DNA of 64,000 bases, taken from positions 31,248,001 to 31,312,000 of the forward strand of contig OX359246.1 in the NCBI GenBank assembly GCA_947179485.1. The letters run 5' to 3'. Shown in pieces: positions 12,211 through 24,158 of the stretch; within the stretch, counting starts at the first letter, position 1, and every line of letters starts with the position of its first letter. The notes under the pieces were generated by a model. That model had not been told where the DNA came from. It saw only the letters and a list, made by a program, of their open reading frames with translations, and ran no database searches. The stretch is from Allacma fusca. Lineage: Eukaryota; Arthropoda; Collembola; Symphypleona; Sminthuridae. A program made the position numbers and the translations under genes.

Positions 12211-15008
12211 CCCAGTAAACATTTTTGGTCCGGGATTGGGATGGATTTTAGTTGGATGGGATGGCTGCGAGTCGTGTCTATTAACTACTACAAACCGACT
12301 ACAAACCGTAGTCGTATAAGCCTCGCCAAAGCTCGTATGAGAGTAGGAACTTTTCAACTTCAAACCATCTTCCACTTGATTGCAAAACTACTGCTACAGT
12401 TACATTCCGACGCTTCTCGTCTTTCACAATGAAACCGCCAAAACACACTATACGTTTCTACATGCTAACAAAGAATGAATATTCTAAGGGATATTTTACT
12501 TCATTGTGCGAACTACATAATTTCTCAGATTGCATTCACAGCAACACTGCCTGTTGGCTGGAAACTGCAGATTGTTTTAGTTATTTGTAAATCAACTGAG
12601 ATCTTTGACGGAACTCATGGAGAAAAAGTTTGCTGTTGTTACGTTTCCAAAAGAAAAATCTGTTCAGTTAGTTCCAAAAGTTTGGTTAACTGAAAATAAC
12701 ACTATATGTAAGTGGCCACTTGTAAAAGGAGGAAAGCTCAACGCTGCAATTAAAAAATGCATCAAACCAGGAGATGACTGGGAGGAACATCCAGCAAGTT
12801 TGTATCGTACAACAGGTAAGATTCGTTTCTATCTAGGGTGCATTTTAAATCTCTTCTATATTTTCAGATAAAATATATAGTGTAATTTTTGGTGCTTTTG
12901 TTTGATTTCTAGATGATTACAAAAGGGGATTGGAATTATCAAAACTAGCAGAGTTTACATCAGACTTAGATACTGAAGAGGACGACCACCGAGGAAAACG
13001 TCGATGTAAGAGGAAGCGTAAAGAAACGGAACACAACAAATCCTCGGACTCAGATCCTGGAGATGCATCTTGTCCCATGCTAAACATCTCTTTTGTGGAA
13101 CCTGAGCAAGATTTATTTCAGCGTAAGCAGCTACTTTTTCCTGGCATGTGTATTATATTCAAGCGAATTACAGCCGGATTAAAAAATTCTAATATTCATT
13201 TCCTTCGTAATGTTTGTTGTGAAAATTTAGTGTCACTCTGAATCAATGTTGATGGATTACCATTATGGAGATCAAATAACAAACAGTTATGGCCAATCCT
13301 TGGTGCTGTCAATGAGAGTATTGATTCCACGCCGTTTGAAATAGCAGTGTATTTTGGAAATACAAAGCCAAAAAACAGTACGGAATTTTTAAAGGATTTT
13401 ATTGACCAGATGAAAACATTAGAACAGGATGGCATTCAATGTAATGGAATACAGTACTCAGTAAGGGTTGCTTTTGTTACTGCAGATGCTCCTGCAAGGA
13501 GTTTTTTGAAAAATATAAAAGGGCACAATTCATATTCGGGTTGCGAGAAATGTATTCAAGAGGGAACATGGTGTGGTAGAGTAGTTTATTTGGAACAAAA
13601 TTGTAGACTTCGGACAGATTTAAGTTTTAGAGATCAGGTACACGATGAGCACCACATTGGTGTTTCAGCATTTACACAACTTACGTTTGGGTTAGTATCG
13701 CAATTTGTACTTGATCCCATGCATTTAGTCTACTTGGGAGTAACACGGAAGTTATTATATGTCTGGACGAGGGGAAATTTGCCAAATAGACTAAGAGCAA
13801 GGGATGTAAATGTAATTTCCGAAACATTGTGTGCACTTGCAAAGTATATACCTTCTGAATTCAATCGCAAGCCACGACCTTTACGCCAGTTTGATCATTT
13901 CAAAGCAACCGAGTTTAGATTGTTTTTGCTTTTTACCGGACCTGTGGTCCTAAAACATGTTCTTCCGAAGGATAAGTATAGTCATTTCTTGCTTCTACAT
14001 TCAGCAATTGTTATTTTACGGGCTACAAATATTTTAGACAGTTATTACAGATTAGCCCAAAATTTGTTAGATACTTTTGTTCAATCTTCGGAAGTCATTT
14101 ATGGGAAAGAATTTATAGTGTATAATGTGCATTCCTTGAGTCACTTAACAAATGATGCTAAAAACTTTGGTGGTTTAGAATGTTTTAGTGCTTGGGATTT
14201 TGAAAACCACATGCAAATGTTTAAAAAATGTATACGTGGGAAGCGTTTTGAATTGAAGCAACTTGTGCGTAGAATACTGGAAAGGCCGGACAAAGAAGAG
14301 TGTAAACGCAGATAAAATTATTGTATACACATGGGGTGGAAAAAAACGAATGAAGATTAATAATATTAGTATTTCTACACAATGTAATGATAACTGTTTT
14401 CTACTTCAAAATGGATCCATTGTAATAGTGGTAGATATTATTCAGATAAATGTTACTAATGATATTGAATCACTGAAACTAATTGTAAGGCGATTTGATA
14501 AACTTGCAAACGTTCCAGATTATCCTATATCAAGCTTAAAGTTGGGGATATACTTATGCGTACAACAAGATCTGTTAGACGAAATGTCCATTCATGCAAG
14601 TGAAATTAAATCTAAATGTGTTTTGTTGCCTTTGGATGTAAGTGGGGACAAGTTAATGTGTATTCCATTTACATCTCTGTAGCATATTTTGTTAATAAAA
14701 CAATTTGATGTGACGTACTACAACAAATGCTTTTAGAAAATAATTATTAACCACACTTAATCACATGCGGAGTATCTGAGCTGGAAACTGGCAGGCATTT
14801 GTATGGATTGGGAAGTCGGGCAAGAGATGGACTAGGTAGTTACGACGTGGGATGAGGGTGAGCCTTCTGGGTTGGTAATGAGCCGGCTAAGCGGTGTCCT
14901 AGAAGCAGTCGGGTATGAGTTGGAGTGGTGGACAAAAACTACTGGTCAGCCAACTCGTGCTGACTATAGCCGGGCCGACGTCGTCACGACCCAAAATTGT
15001 TTACTGGG
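12211..15008 (+). mobile_element. Decayed DNA transposon nested in the foldback element
   Basis: Inverted ends start CCCAGTAAACA on each side, followed by an imperfect TTTTGG(G)TC. The flanking AT at 12209-12210 and 15009-15010 is consistent with a 2-bp target duplication. It is 2.8 kb and encodes a transposase related to the intact one at 52.4-54.5 kb. That element also begins CCCA and is flanked by a possible 2-bp duplication. Confidence 0.75.
12605..14682 (+). pseudogene. Broken transposase with an accessory-type N-terminal domain
   Basis: Exon 12605-12815 joins to 12913 onward (donor GTAAGA, acceptor TTTCTAG) and encodes FAVVTFP...VQLVPKVWL followed by a Lys/Arg-rich linker. This is the kind of N-terminal domain found in DUF4806 proteins. 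The same frame runs directly into a transposase body (DAPARSFLKNIKGH, DPMHLVYLG, FKATEFRLFLLFTGPVVLK) to 14315. Two lesions are seen. An in-frame TGA at 13239-13241 stands where the intact relative has a sense codon before its (I/V)DG motif. A frameshift lies near 14290-14315, after which the C-terminal domain resumes in another frame to 14682. Either the accessory domain is naturally fused to the transposase here, or a deletion near 13.12 kb joined two genes. Confidence 0.75.
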
Positions 15009-15439
15009 ATACATTCAATTGCCCAATGCCTCCATTTTTTCAGTAACATGAAATATTTTGTCAATTATGATTTAACATTTAAAAATGTTTAATAATAATG
15101 AGATGAATGTTATGATAATGTCGATGATCGTAAAATACGATTTGAAGAAACTCCAGGTTGAGAATTATTAAAGGGAGAACCACTTCAATGTGCAGTGCAC
15201 ACTAACACATGTGCACAGGACTTGTAAACTCTCATTTTGAATCGTCTTTTAATTCGGAAATTTTAAAATAAATGCAGTTTTCATAACTAAAAATGTATTA
15301 GATGCAATAAGTCAAATTAACTTTAGTTGCCGGAATAAGGCCAAATACGCCATAACCCTAGGTCAATTACAGTTAGCCCTTCTAAGACACGTGTCCTCTT
15401 TGCAGAAGCAATTTTTCTCACACAAAAAATTAAACCAGC

Positions 15440-15631
15440 ACTTAGATCATTTTGCTTTTATGGAAAATTGTATGTAGATCAGTTTGCTTTTAAAGAGGCT
15501 TGTACCCAGATCATTTTGCCTTTAGAGAAAAAGTTATGTAGATCATTTTGCCTTTAGAGAAAAAGTTATGTAGATCATTTTGATTCTAATCGATTATGCA
15601 CCTAGATCATTTTGCCTCTCACCGACGATAT
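15440..15631 (-). repeat. Right arm: six inverted GCAAAATGATCTA repeats
   Basis: On the plus strand these read TAGATCATTTTGC, near 15446, 15476, 15508, 15538, 15571 and 15602. The outermost about 60 bases match the left arm almost base for base. Confidence 0.8.
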
Positions 15632-16027
15632 ATAATTACACTAACTATAAATTATAAAAGACAAGTGTACTGGAAAATATGGGAACTTACGGGGATGAAA
15701 AGCCTTTGGGTCGCACAAGGCCTGAAAAGAGGGCGCCAGGATGGTTCGGGTTAACTCACGTTGTAGATTTGAAACGTAAATTTGGCGTTTTGTTTCGAGT
15801 GTTGATTTCAAGTAACGCCAACTGTAATGTCATGTAAGAGATTTAGAATGCAAAACAAAAATACCTGTATAAAATGTCTTAGTTATTTTCAATCCAAATA
15901 AATTTACGCGTGCAAGCAATTCAGTCCGGGATATATTATCTTGAAAAATTCTTAAATCCAGATTCACGTTCCGTGAAAACATCACCAAAGAGGTCAACAT
16001 GGTCAATGCTTGAGGCAGCCTTGTATC

Positions 16028-16870
16028 CAGAGGTGTCCATCCTTCGAAGGATTCTTTCAGAGAAGGGTTCTTTGAACGAATGAAGCGTTATCTTTGGCAA
16101 TTATGAAGGGAAGGGAAGGAAGGCTGGAAAGGAAACGAAGGCTGAACGAAGGCTTCTGCTCTTTGCAGAAATAATGGAATGTGAAGGAACATGTTGTTTT
16201 TGCGCCTTCGAACGCCGCTGGAACTTGCAATTCCATCTACTGTATTTTAGGCAAAATTCTTCCGTAACTTAAGTTCATGTACGTACGTACACCGTTACTC
16301 AACTGAAAACTATTTTTCTGGCGGGTCTGCTTAACGTTATTCTGAAACAATTATATCACAAAGGCAGCATGATACCCGAAGCATGTAAGTATTTTATTCC
16401 CTTCTTTGTACATAAGTACATACTGATAATAATTAATATATAACATAATAATTGCTGGAGCTTTGATTCGTGCAAGAAGAGCTACACTTTCTATAGTTTC
16501 TATTAATACTGTTTCAAAAATGATTCAATATCGCGAATATCGCCTTTCTAGCTAAAATGCAAGCAGTGATCTTACAATCAGTGCATCTTCTAACATGAAT
16601 CGTTTTGTTTACAAAAGCTCTGATATTGTCACTTGTGTTAAAAGATTTGCGATAAATAAATGAACATGGATCGACGGTAACGCATGAAGGTCACTTAAAT
16701 AATTTTTGAAGGCTGAAGGAAGGATTATAGCAGGGTTTTGAATGAAGGAAGGGCGAAGGAAGGGTAAACATTCAGAAGGCTTCATTTTACGGAACGATGA
16801 AGGAACGGGTAATTGTAAACGGTTCCCCTTCTGAAGGATGAACGAACGTGTTTTCAAATGGACACCTCTG
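16028..16870. mobile_element. Non-autonomous hAT-like element inside pseudogene exon 3
   Basis: The ends are CAGAGGTGTCCAT and its inverse ATGGACACCTCTG. An exact 8-bp duplication CTTGTATC lies at 16020-16027 and 16871-16878. An 8-bp duplication with CAG...CTG termini is typical of hAT elements. It is 843 bp and rich in GAAGGAA-type repeats, with no transposase. Removing it plus one duplication restores the GXYLT reading frame across the site (VAVVICDTRLPQAL). Confidence 0.9.
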
Positions 16871-17136
16871 CTTGTATCGCAAATGACCACAGCTACAATT
16901 AGGTTTACCCCGTAAAATTGGCATAACTGAACAACCAAACAACAAGTTTTGATTTATTGGTTAATATACATGTACAGACTACAACAAGTCCTGATTCGGT
17001 TTGTAACAGATGCTGAAATAAACTTACGATTAAAATCCAGAGCACTATTGTACCATCGAAGCCCCAGGAATGCACTCAGGAAGGTTAGTAGGATGGAAAA
17101 AATGGCTACCCTACTCAGGGTTTTAATTCGAAGCAT

Positions 17137-18227
17137 CTTAAAATTCTTTTCGTTAATTATCATGGAATGTTTGAGGACACAGTTTAAATACGAAGGCTAT
17201 ATATTCTAATTCATCTGCATTTGAACCTTATAAAAGAACGGGCTAAAATTAAAGTTGTCAATGATTCATTGTAGGGCAATTAGCTATATGCAGCTTAACA
17301 GTAAATTCGTAAAAATTTTTTATCACTTGACTTTGCCTCATAATACAAAAAAGATGGAATGTACATACTTTTAGGAATTTAAAATAACTATAATTTACAA
17401 AATTTTGTAACTTGCGAACAGCACCCCAAAAGCCGAAAATTTTTACGAGAATATAAGGTAACGTGGAATTATTATAAGAGTAAATTAACTTCCTAACAAA
17501 AAAAAAATCCTGAATGTGTTTGCCTCAATGTGGAGAATACGGTAGGAGTCCTTAATGAAAGGGTTCCTCCCAGAAATAGTGTGTGGTGTAAATATCCAAG
17601 TTGAGGAGAGCTACATTACTGTTTTTCTTGGTATTTATTGTAATACTTTTGGGAATTCTTATTTATGTAAACAACCAATATGTTGACAATTTTTGATTTA
17701 CAGAAAACTGGAATTGGAAAAGTGGATGTTGCGTCATTATATATTTGGCACGTTTGACGCTCTTCGTGGAGTTGTATACCATACAGCTGTGTATACATAA
17801 CTACAAAACAATTAGCAGAGATTTTTATGCTATTTTATATTTTAAAGACCAAGAAAGGATCTGATTGGGACTGTTGGTGAACACTACAGAATTTGTTTTT
17901 GCTGAAATCAAACATTTATTGGAGAATCGCCCAACAAGTTTGCATGTCTCGCGTTAGTGAATGATTTATTACCCACGGCTCCTCCCGTTCAAAATTGACC
18001 CATCCATACGCGCGAAAATTTTATATGCGAGATAAATATAGTTGCAATGTGAAGATAATGATCCAATATAAATATTTTCGGTAGGAATTCCAACAAACAT
18101 GTTGTGAGAGGGAAATACACTAAAATTTATATTGTTTGTGTTCGCACTGTACGATAAACTTCTACATTCGTCACTTCTTGTTTTTTGTATTTTTCCTTTT
18201 CCTGATTTTTTAAAAATGTTTCCTTCT
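17137..18227. other. Intergenic, no gene seen
   Basis: This lies between the start of the GXYLT pseudogene and the stop of the DUF229 gene. It contains pseudogene upstream sequence and AT-rich DNA with no supported exon. Confidence 0.5.
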
Positions 18228-21128
18228 TTATTGGACACTGTTTTCATAGTAATCTTTACACAAGCAATATGCCTGAAGTTTGTAGTCCTGCAAGCACTCA
18301 CTTTGTCCATGATAACTATTGACTCTATTTACTTCACCAAGTATTTTCATTGTTTTGTTTTCAAAAACCCGAAAGCTCGCCTCAAATCTTCCTCCAGAGG
18401 GTGCTGCTTCTACAGCTACAAGGAAATCTCTAAATGACACAGTTTTCCCAAGATTACTCCCGCCTTCCCCACTGTTCAAATCCCGAACATATAATATAGT
18501 CTTAAATTTTAGGGAAACACAAATATTCATACTAATCTCATCAGCCAGGATGCTGTTTATTTCGGAGATCATGGAATAACCCATTTTGTTAACAATTTTT
18601 GCTTTTATATTAATGGTTTGGTTAACCCCACATCGACAGAAGTCTTCGCGGATCCCTGACGAAATGCAGGTTCGGTTCCGTGGAGTTTCCTCAAAAAGTG
18701 AGTACGTCTTTCGGAATTTCGGGCTCCAGTTTAAGTGAGTGTAAGTGAAGTTTTGGAAGGCAGTTGATAAACTGAGAATGTCTTCAAGGGTTGCATGCAG
18801 GTCCATTGGATTGGTCAACCTGTTACTATTTTCTTTCAAATTTTTGTACCAATAGGGATGACTGGACTTCAGATGAGGGGGAAGTCTCATGAAAAAGAAA
18901 GGGAGACTTTCTTCATAATATCCTAAGAAGGACTCCCGGAAACCACCCACTCTGTAACCATGATCACTCATAAAAATAATTACGGTGTTGTTTCCCTTAA
19001 AGGAACTTTTATGCGCGGAATCATTCAGTAGGTCATAAAGTTTTCGTTCCAATATCTAGTACAAAACGCAAAAACGCCCAAAATTAAAGAACTTTTAAAC
19101 TAGGTACAGAAATAGCAAGTGTTAATTAGCATCCAAACTGCCTTATACATATATCGTGTGGTCACAAAATAAGTTCACTGGGCATCGTAATACTGTACTA
19201 TGCAAAGAATATTTTATATAATTCGAAATCACCTTCAACCCATTAAAATCATTATGGGTCACTACTGTGAGCCAAGACAGTAAAAAGTAAGGGACGTCTG
19301 CTTTACCCATCTTCTGTACAAAATCTCTCAAGTACCGGAAGAAGATCTCAGTTTCAGGTACGCCAAAATTGCATTTATTTGAGATCAATTTCTTTTTGTA
19401 GGCAACAGAGATTGGTCGAAAATAGTAGTCCACAGGTTGTTCCACAAATCCCGTTTTGATGTAATTGAAAATTGCAATCTCGGCGTGGTCCTCTATCAAG
19501 GCAGTGATGTAATTATTTCGACTAAAGTTCTTCCAAATCAGGGGACAGTCATCAAATTTATTCTTTGGTCTCGCCCAGCAAGGATACTTGTAACGTTCCA
19601 TTCCTCCCAAAACTCCCATCATGTTTGGAAAAGTATTAACTCCAATTCTTGTGTATCCCCTCATTTCTACGAAATCATTTTCCTTCAGAAAACGTACCAG
19701 TCGGGGGAGGGATCTTCTCATGTGCAATCGAGAAACTGAGTCTATGCCGATAATTAAAACGTTAGGAGGCCTTTCAGGAATAATGTTTTCTCCTGAAGGG
19801 CTTCTGTCACTATGGCGCCAAAAGTCAACTTTGAGTTTTGTACTGTTGCTATAATCCTCGGGGTCGAACACGATGGCTTGATATTCCTTTGAAGTCGACG
19901 AAGCCCCTTTGACAGTTTTATTGCATTTTATTAGTATAAATTCTGTGCCTACTTCTGTTCCATGAGACCCTTTGGAAATTGGTGTGCACTTTGCTGAAAT
20001 ACTGTATTAATGGTTCGTCAATATATTAGGTTAATCATACACATGTTCAGGGTGTTTCATAACCTTTTCCTCCCCGCCAGCCTACATACAGGAGTAAGCA
20101 TGAAATGCTGGATTTCCCCATTTCGTAATAAATCCGTTTCAGATTTACCCTTGATAAATTTTTCCTGTCACAGGAGCAACGGACATGAACCAACTTCGGA
20201 ATGTTTTATACAAAATTCTTTCCCATATTTTGAAGCTTCTGGGTATGAAATTTTATGGGCTTTTCGGGGAGCTATCTCGCCGGACCCTACGTTGCGAATT
20301 ATGGACATGATCGTAAGAACAAAGAGCAATTTTGAACAAATATAGTGACAAAGATAGGGAAAAACCGAACAACAGACGCATTTTTCATAGGCTGCCTAGT
20401 GACATTTCAAGGGGTTTCATTTGAGTAGATATAAAATCGTATTTCAGCTTCAGGAATTGCATAGACTCAGTAGATACTTAAAAGTGTGAGACAAAGTTTA
20501 TAACTAATTCAGAGTTTAATTTGAAAGAGCTACAATACAAATAAATAAACCCTTGCATGACCTTCTTTGGTCCCGTGACCGGAAAACTGACCCAGGTCAA
20601 TGAGACAAATTTTAGGAAATCTGAAAACAAATTCGCGACAAACTGGGGATGTCAAATGTTTTATGAGTTACTGACTGTAAATACTTATCGAGATGCTGCC
20701 CAAACTCAAAATAATATTCACAATACCTTACTTGTGTGTCGGCTCTCTGATCATATTTGTTTGGGTTCTGGGCAACTCGCTTTATCTGACTGAAGCAACA
20801 GTCGGATTGGTTGTAATTTGGATGGAATGTATTATAGAAAAGAACCTGCAAGCGTTTGTGAGTAGTCGTAGAAGTTATTACAAATAAGGAACTACACGCG
20901 TTATATCCAGGTGAATAAATTCGTTTTAGTAATCTTGCAGCACACATTATTTTTTAAATTATTTCACTTACATTGTCAATAGACAAAATTTCAGGTTGGG
21001 AGCAGTTTGACAACTTTTTTTCTCGAAAGTACTTCCGGGTGGGTGAGTGAAAAGGATCCATTTCTATAATTTTACATCCTACTGTATCCACTAAATAGCC
21101 TTTCCTTGGCTGAAGGTCTTCCAGTATG
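18228..21128 (-). CDS. DUF229 (alkaline-phosphatase-like) protein, 5' end not found
   Basis: A member of the DUF229 family, whose fold is that of alkaline phosphatases and sulfatases. The substrate is unknown. Exons found: 20972-21128, about 20734-20840 or slightly longer, 19233-19993 and 18228-19055. Landmarks in order are VDTVGCKIIEMDPF, DCCFSQI, KCTPIS, the nucleophile and metal motif GIDSVSRLHMRRSLP, VNTFPNMMGVLGG, EDH, DLHATLEDIL and a metal-binding MSDHGYR. The motif set is complete, so it is probably active. The C-terminus has a Cys-rich tail (EDFCRCG, AYCLC). The join from exon 2 to exon 3 is ambiguous, because two donor and acceptor pairs keep the frame. A first exon with start codon and signal anchor should lie above 21.13 kb but I could not locate it. 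Its strand is shared with the three other DUF229 genes. Confidence 0.8.
20570..20660 (+). repeat. TTGACCCAGGTCAA-family repeat fragment in a DUF229 intron
   Basis: It matches the GT49-intron element: CTGACCCAGGTCAATGA, then AAATTTTAGGAAATCTG. It sits in the intron between the second and third DUF229 exons that were found. Confidence 0.5.
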
Positions 21129-22023
21129 CTGTAATCAATTCAATTGGTTTTAAATTTGAATTCCGTATTATATTTTATAATAAAATAAAATCCATGTACA
21201 GTAATAATAAATTATTGTAACTTTTATTCTATGTAACTATTAAATGTGCTTGTGATCTCAGAGTAAATTAGAATTGTACCATGTCATATTGGTTGAATTT
21301 TGCTTAATTGATAAATTCAATTTTAGCAGCAACAAATTGGATATACTATAGACCAACAGAAGAATCATTGTAGTTAAATATAGTAGCAGATGCAATATGC
21401 AATAATGATTTGGATTGGTCAAATTAGGGGCCATTTGAGTTGCAAAAACTGATATGGTTACAATATTGAGTCAACAAACGAGTTATTTTTTTCGCTACAC
21501 CAATATTATCATCTCTTGTTGCTGTACTGGCATTCTTGTTGCTGTTGAGTCTGAAGCAATGCAGGGATAAATATTTTTATAGCTTCATTTTATGTTTTGC
21601 TTGGTCATCATGTATTGTTTTTAAATATCAATGCCCCTTATTGTTAACATACGGAAGATAAACAAGTGAGGCTTTCTAGCTTTACTAAAATCATCATACT
21701 GGTATGCAATTGTGGGTTATTATCAATTGTTTTCATACGGGCCAGCAAACCAAGTGCCATCGTATGATCATTGGGTGATTTATGGTTTTGGTATTTGGTG
21801 TTCGTTTACCATCGCCGAAGCATCTTCAGCAGTTTACAGATTTACAGATAAGCTTTAAGAGGCTAATACATTTTTGAAATATCAGGGTGTTTAGTTTGAC
21901 CACAGGAAATTCAAAGAGGCAAAAATACCCCATACATACATATATACGTAAGTACAGGTACCAAAGCTGGGCAAAAAGATTGCGTATCCTAAATCCTACA
22001 TACATTTTATAGTTTACGAAGAG
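21129..22023. other. Intergenic or undetected 5' exon of the DUF229 gene
   Basis: The missing first exon of the preceding gene is expected here or further right. I found no clear signal-anchor exon. The sequence is AT-rich. Confidence 0.4.
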
Positions 22024-22165
22024 CATACATATATGCATACATAAATTTGTCCAGAAATGCAATCATACATATATGCATACATAAATTTGTCCAGAAATGC
22101 AATCATACATATATGCATACATTAATTTGTCCCGAAATGTAATCATACATATATTCATCATATAA
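22024..22165 (+). repeat. 40-bp tandem repeat, about 3.5 copies
   Basis: The unit runs CATACATATATGCATACATA then AATTTGTCCAGAAATGCAAT. Copies 1 and 2 are identical, and copy 3 has a few changes. It marks the left side of the compositionally odd block. Confidence 0.85.
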
Positions 22166-24158
22166 ATAAATTTATGTATAAATAATTATATGTACACGTG
22201 CCTATAAAAGTGCATGTAGAACGTTCTGAACCTTTATAAAAACTAATGAAGCATGGCTTCGCGCGTACACTGAAAATCGAAACCTATTGCCAGCCTATGG
22301 GCAGACGTTTAACAGTTGTTTAAAATACGATGGAATTTGTCCGTTTAATGAGAACAACTTCGTGGTATACGGTTTGAAACATGATCCGAGCAGCAACAAC
22401 AAAATGTTTTGCAATTGCACAACGATGATCATTTCACAACTGTGTATCAGCATACTATTAGAAACGTATTGATCATAGCATGATTCGTACATATTGTCAT
22501 TACACGAAGTCACTTTAATACAGTTCTGTATATATGGTATGCAAACACGTGGCATTTTCAAATAGAGACTATCTATGAATCTTGATGTATTATTTGCACT
22601 CAGTGTTACTCCGTATGTATAAATGTTATGGCAGTAGCAAAGTATTACATGTATTTGCCATGAAATATACATGGGTAAACAATTGTTACTATTTCACGAA
22701 TTGTAGTTACATGCAGTTGCTGCAATGCAGCTCTTCATATGGTAAGCAACTTCGTGGTTATTTCAAATTAAGAGACTTAGTACGACTCACACTATAATAA
22801 TTACAGCCTGTCTTGCTACATATGAGCAAATTTTATACAATTGTTAACGTAGTAGATGTATATGCTACACTCTATAAATGTTTATACATTTATTTTAACG
22901 GCTGTTACAAACATTTGCTGTATTTACCCATACATTACTTCTAATCAGTTCGTGAGATAACGCATGCCACCTGTAATAGTGCGATCGTGATCATTACATA
23001 ATAGTTAGTCTCTACATTGTCTGTTGTTTTTTAATCGGACTAGTTACACATTTACTCAAAATGGTGACACTTCATGTTTTCACGTTTTTTGGTATCTTGG
23101 ATATACGGCTTTACATGACTGATTGTGGTCAGTTCAGTTACAACTGTGCTTCATGATGCGACCATTTCATTCGTTGGAGAATACAATTTATATGCTGTTT
23201 ATATGTTATTGACCTACTATAATCCTCGTAAGTATACAGCTAATGAAATGAAGACTGTATATGTTTAAACGTGCTAACTGATGCAGTACACTGACCTTAC
23301 TACTTTTACGGTTAGTTTTTATTCAAGCATACAACAATTATAACCTACACGAATGGATTGTATAAAAACAATTGTTATGTATGTATACATATGAACGCAC
23401 GTATATACAACTTTATTAAATGATTTTGTCTGTATATGCCTCACGCCATGTTTTTGCAATAGTAATTAATTTACACTTAAACATAAATGTGACACTATAG
23501 CTGGCAAAAATCTTTATACATGTACTCACTACCACTCACATAAACCTTCTCAGTATATACACAGTGATTTCATTAGTCGGTTATTCGGTCCCGGTGAGTC
23601 TTGCACATAGGTGCGGAAACTACATGACAGTTATTGTTAAAATACAAAATGCAACTACATTTCCAAAAACATTAAAATAAAATTAGAAATACAGATATAC
23701 CAGGAGTAACTTAGTTGAAATACAAAATACAATACAAATATCATTAGGAATTTCGGCAAGACACAAACTAAAACAATGCGCTTCTAACAAAAACGAAAAT
23801 ACGAAATGAAAATACCGTATTTTAAATATAAAATACAAGTTTTAAATACTCTGAAATTCGTCTCACAGTATGTATCTAAGATGCAACTGTACCTCAAGTA
23901 TATTCTCTCAAACACAGCTTGAAGGTCGGACAATTTAACCAAATAGTTGGCTATCCAAAAATTATTGAACAAACGCAAGCCGTGATGCACGTTATGAGAG
24001 TTTAGACCTGTGTACATCTAAGTTAACAACATGATCCTACATACAGAATATATTTCCTTAAAACGAATAACCTTTACTAATTACATCATATTTAAAAATA
24101 ACTTATCACGGATTATGTGTCAGCATCACTAATTGTATTCTACCTCTGACATACATAC
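22166..24158. other. AT-rich non-coding sequence of the skewed block
   Basis: It is rich in ATGTA, TACAT and CATAC words. Short ORFs are present on both strands but with no family motif or splice structure I trust. Confidence 0.5.

Larger units (their letters stand above)
11933..15631. mobile_element. Foldback-like element with repeat-array arms in pseudogene intron 4
   Basis: The two ends are inverted copies, ATATCGTCGGTG outermost. Each arm holds about six copies of a 30-odd-base unit with core GCAAAATGATCTA. Between the arms, after removing the inner element at 12211-15008, only about 0.9 kb remains and codes for nothing. The equivalent intron of the intact gene is 289 bp; this intron without the element would be about 380 bp, so the element was inserted here. 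ATAT is palindromic, so I cannot tell whether it is the duplicated target or part of the terminal repeat. The class is unknown. Confidence 0.75.
10301..17136 (-). pseudogene. Glucoside xylosyltransferase-like (GT8) pseudogene, second copy
   Basis: This is a paralogue of the gene at 6.7-9.2 kb. Recognisable exons are 17028-17136 (anchor), remnants of exon 2 near 16975-17012, exon 3 split as 16879-16926 and 15908-16027, exon 4 15691-15821, exon 5 11428-11608, exon 6 11090-11239, exon 7 10636-10826 and exon 8 10301-10465. Lesions are seen directly. Exon 3 is cut by a hAT-like insertion with an 8-bp duplication. About 5 bases are missing near its start. Exon 4 is one base shorter than the intact copy (131 versus 132) and has a TAA inside the conserved V.FPEP segment. 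Intron 1 is shrunk to about 15 bases. Exons 5-8 remain open and retain the DxD (YVDTDIIFL), GLNSGVLLMN and VLHGSG motifs and good splice sites. Intron 4 is about 4.1 kb because of a nested transposon. Exon 8 is longer than in the intact copy by about 14 codons. Confidence 0.85.

Noticed and set aside
20095..20345. Additional DUF229 exon on the minus strand
   Set aside because: The conceptual peptide has no family motif, and phases do not fit the neighbouring exons. Exon 19233-19993 already continues from the exon near 20.8 kb.
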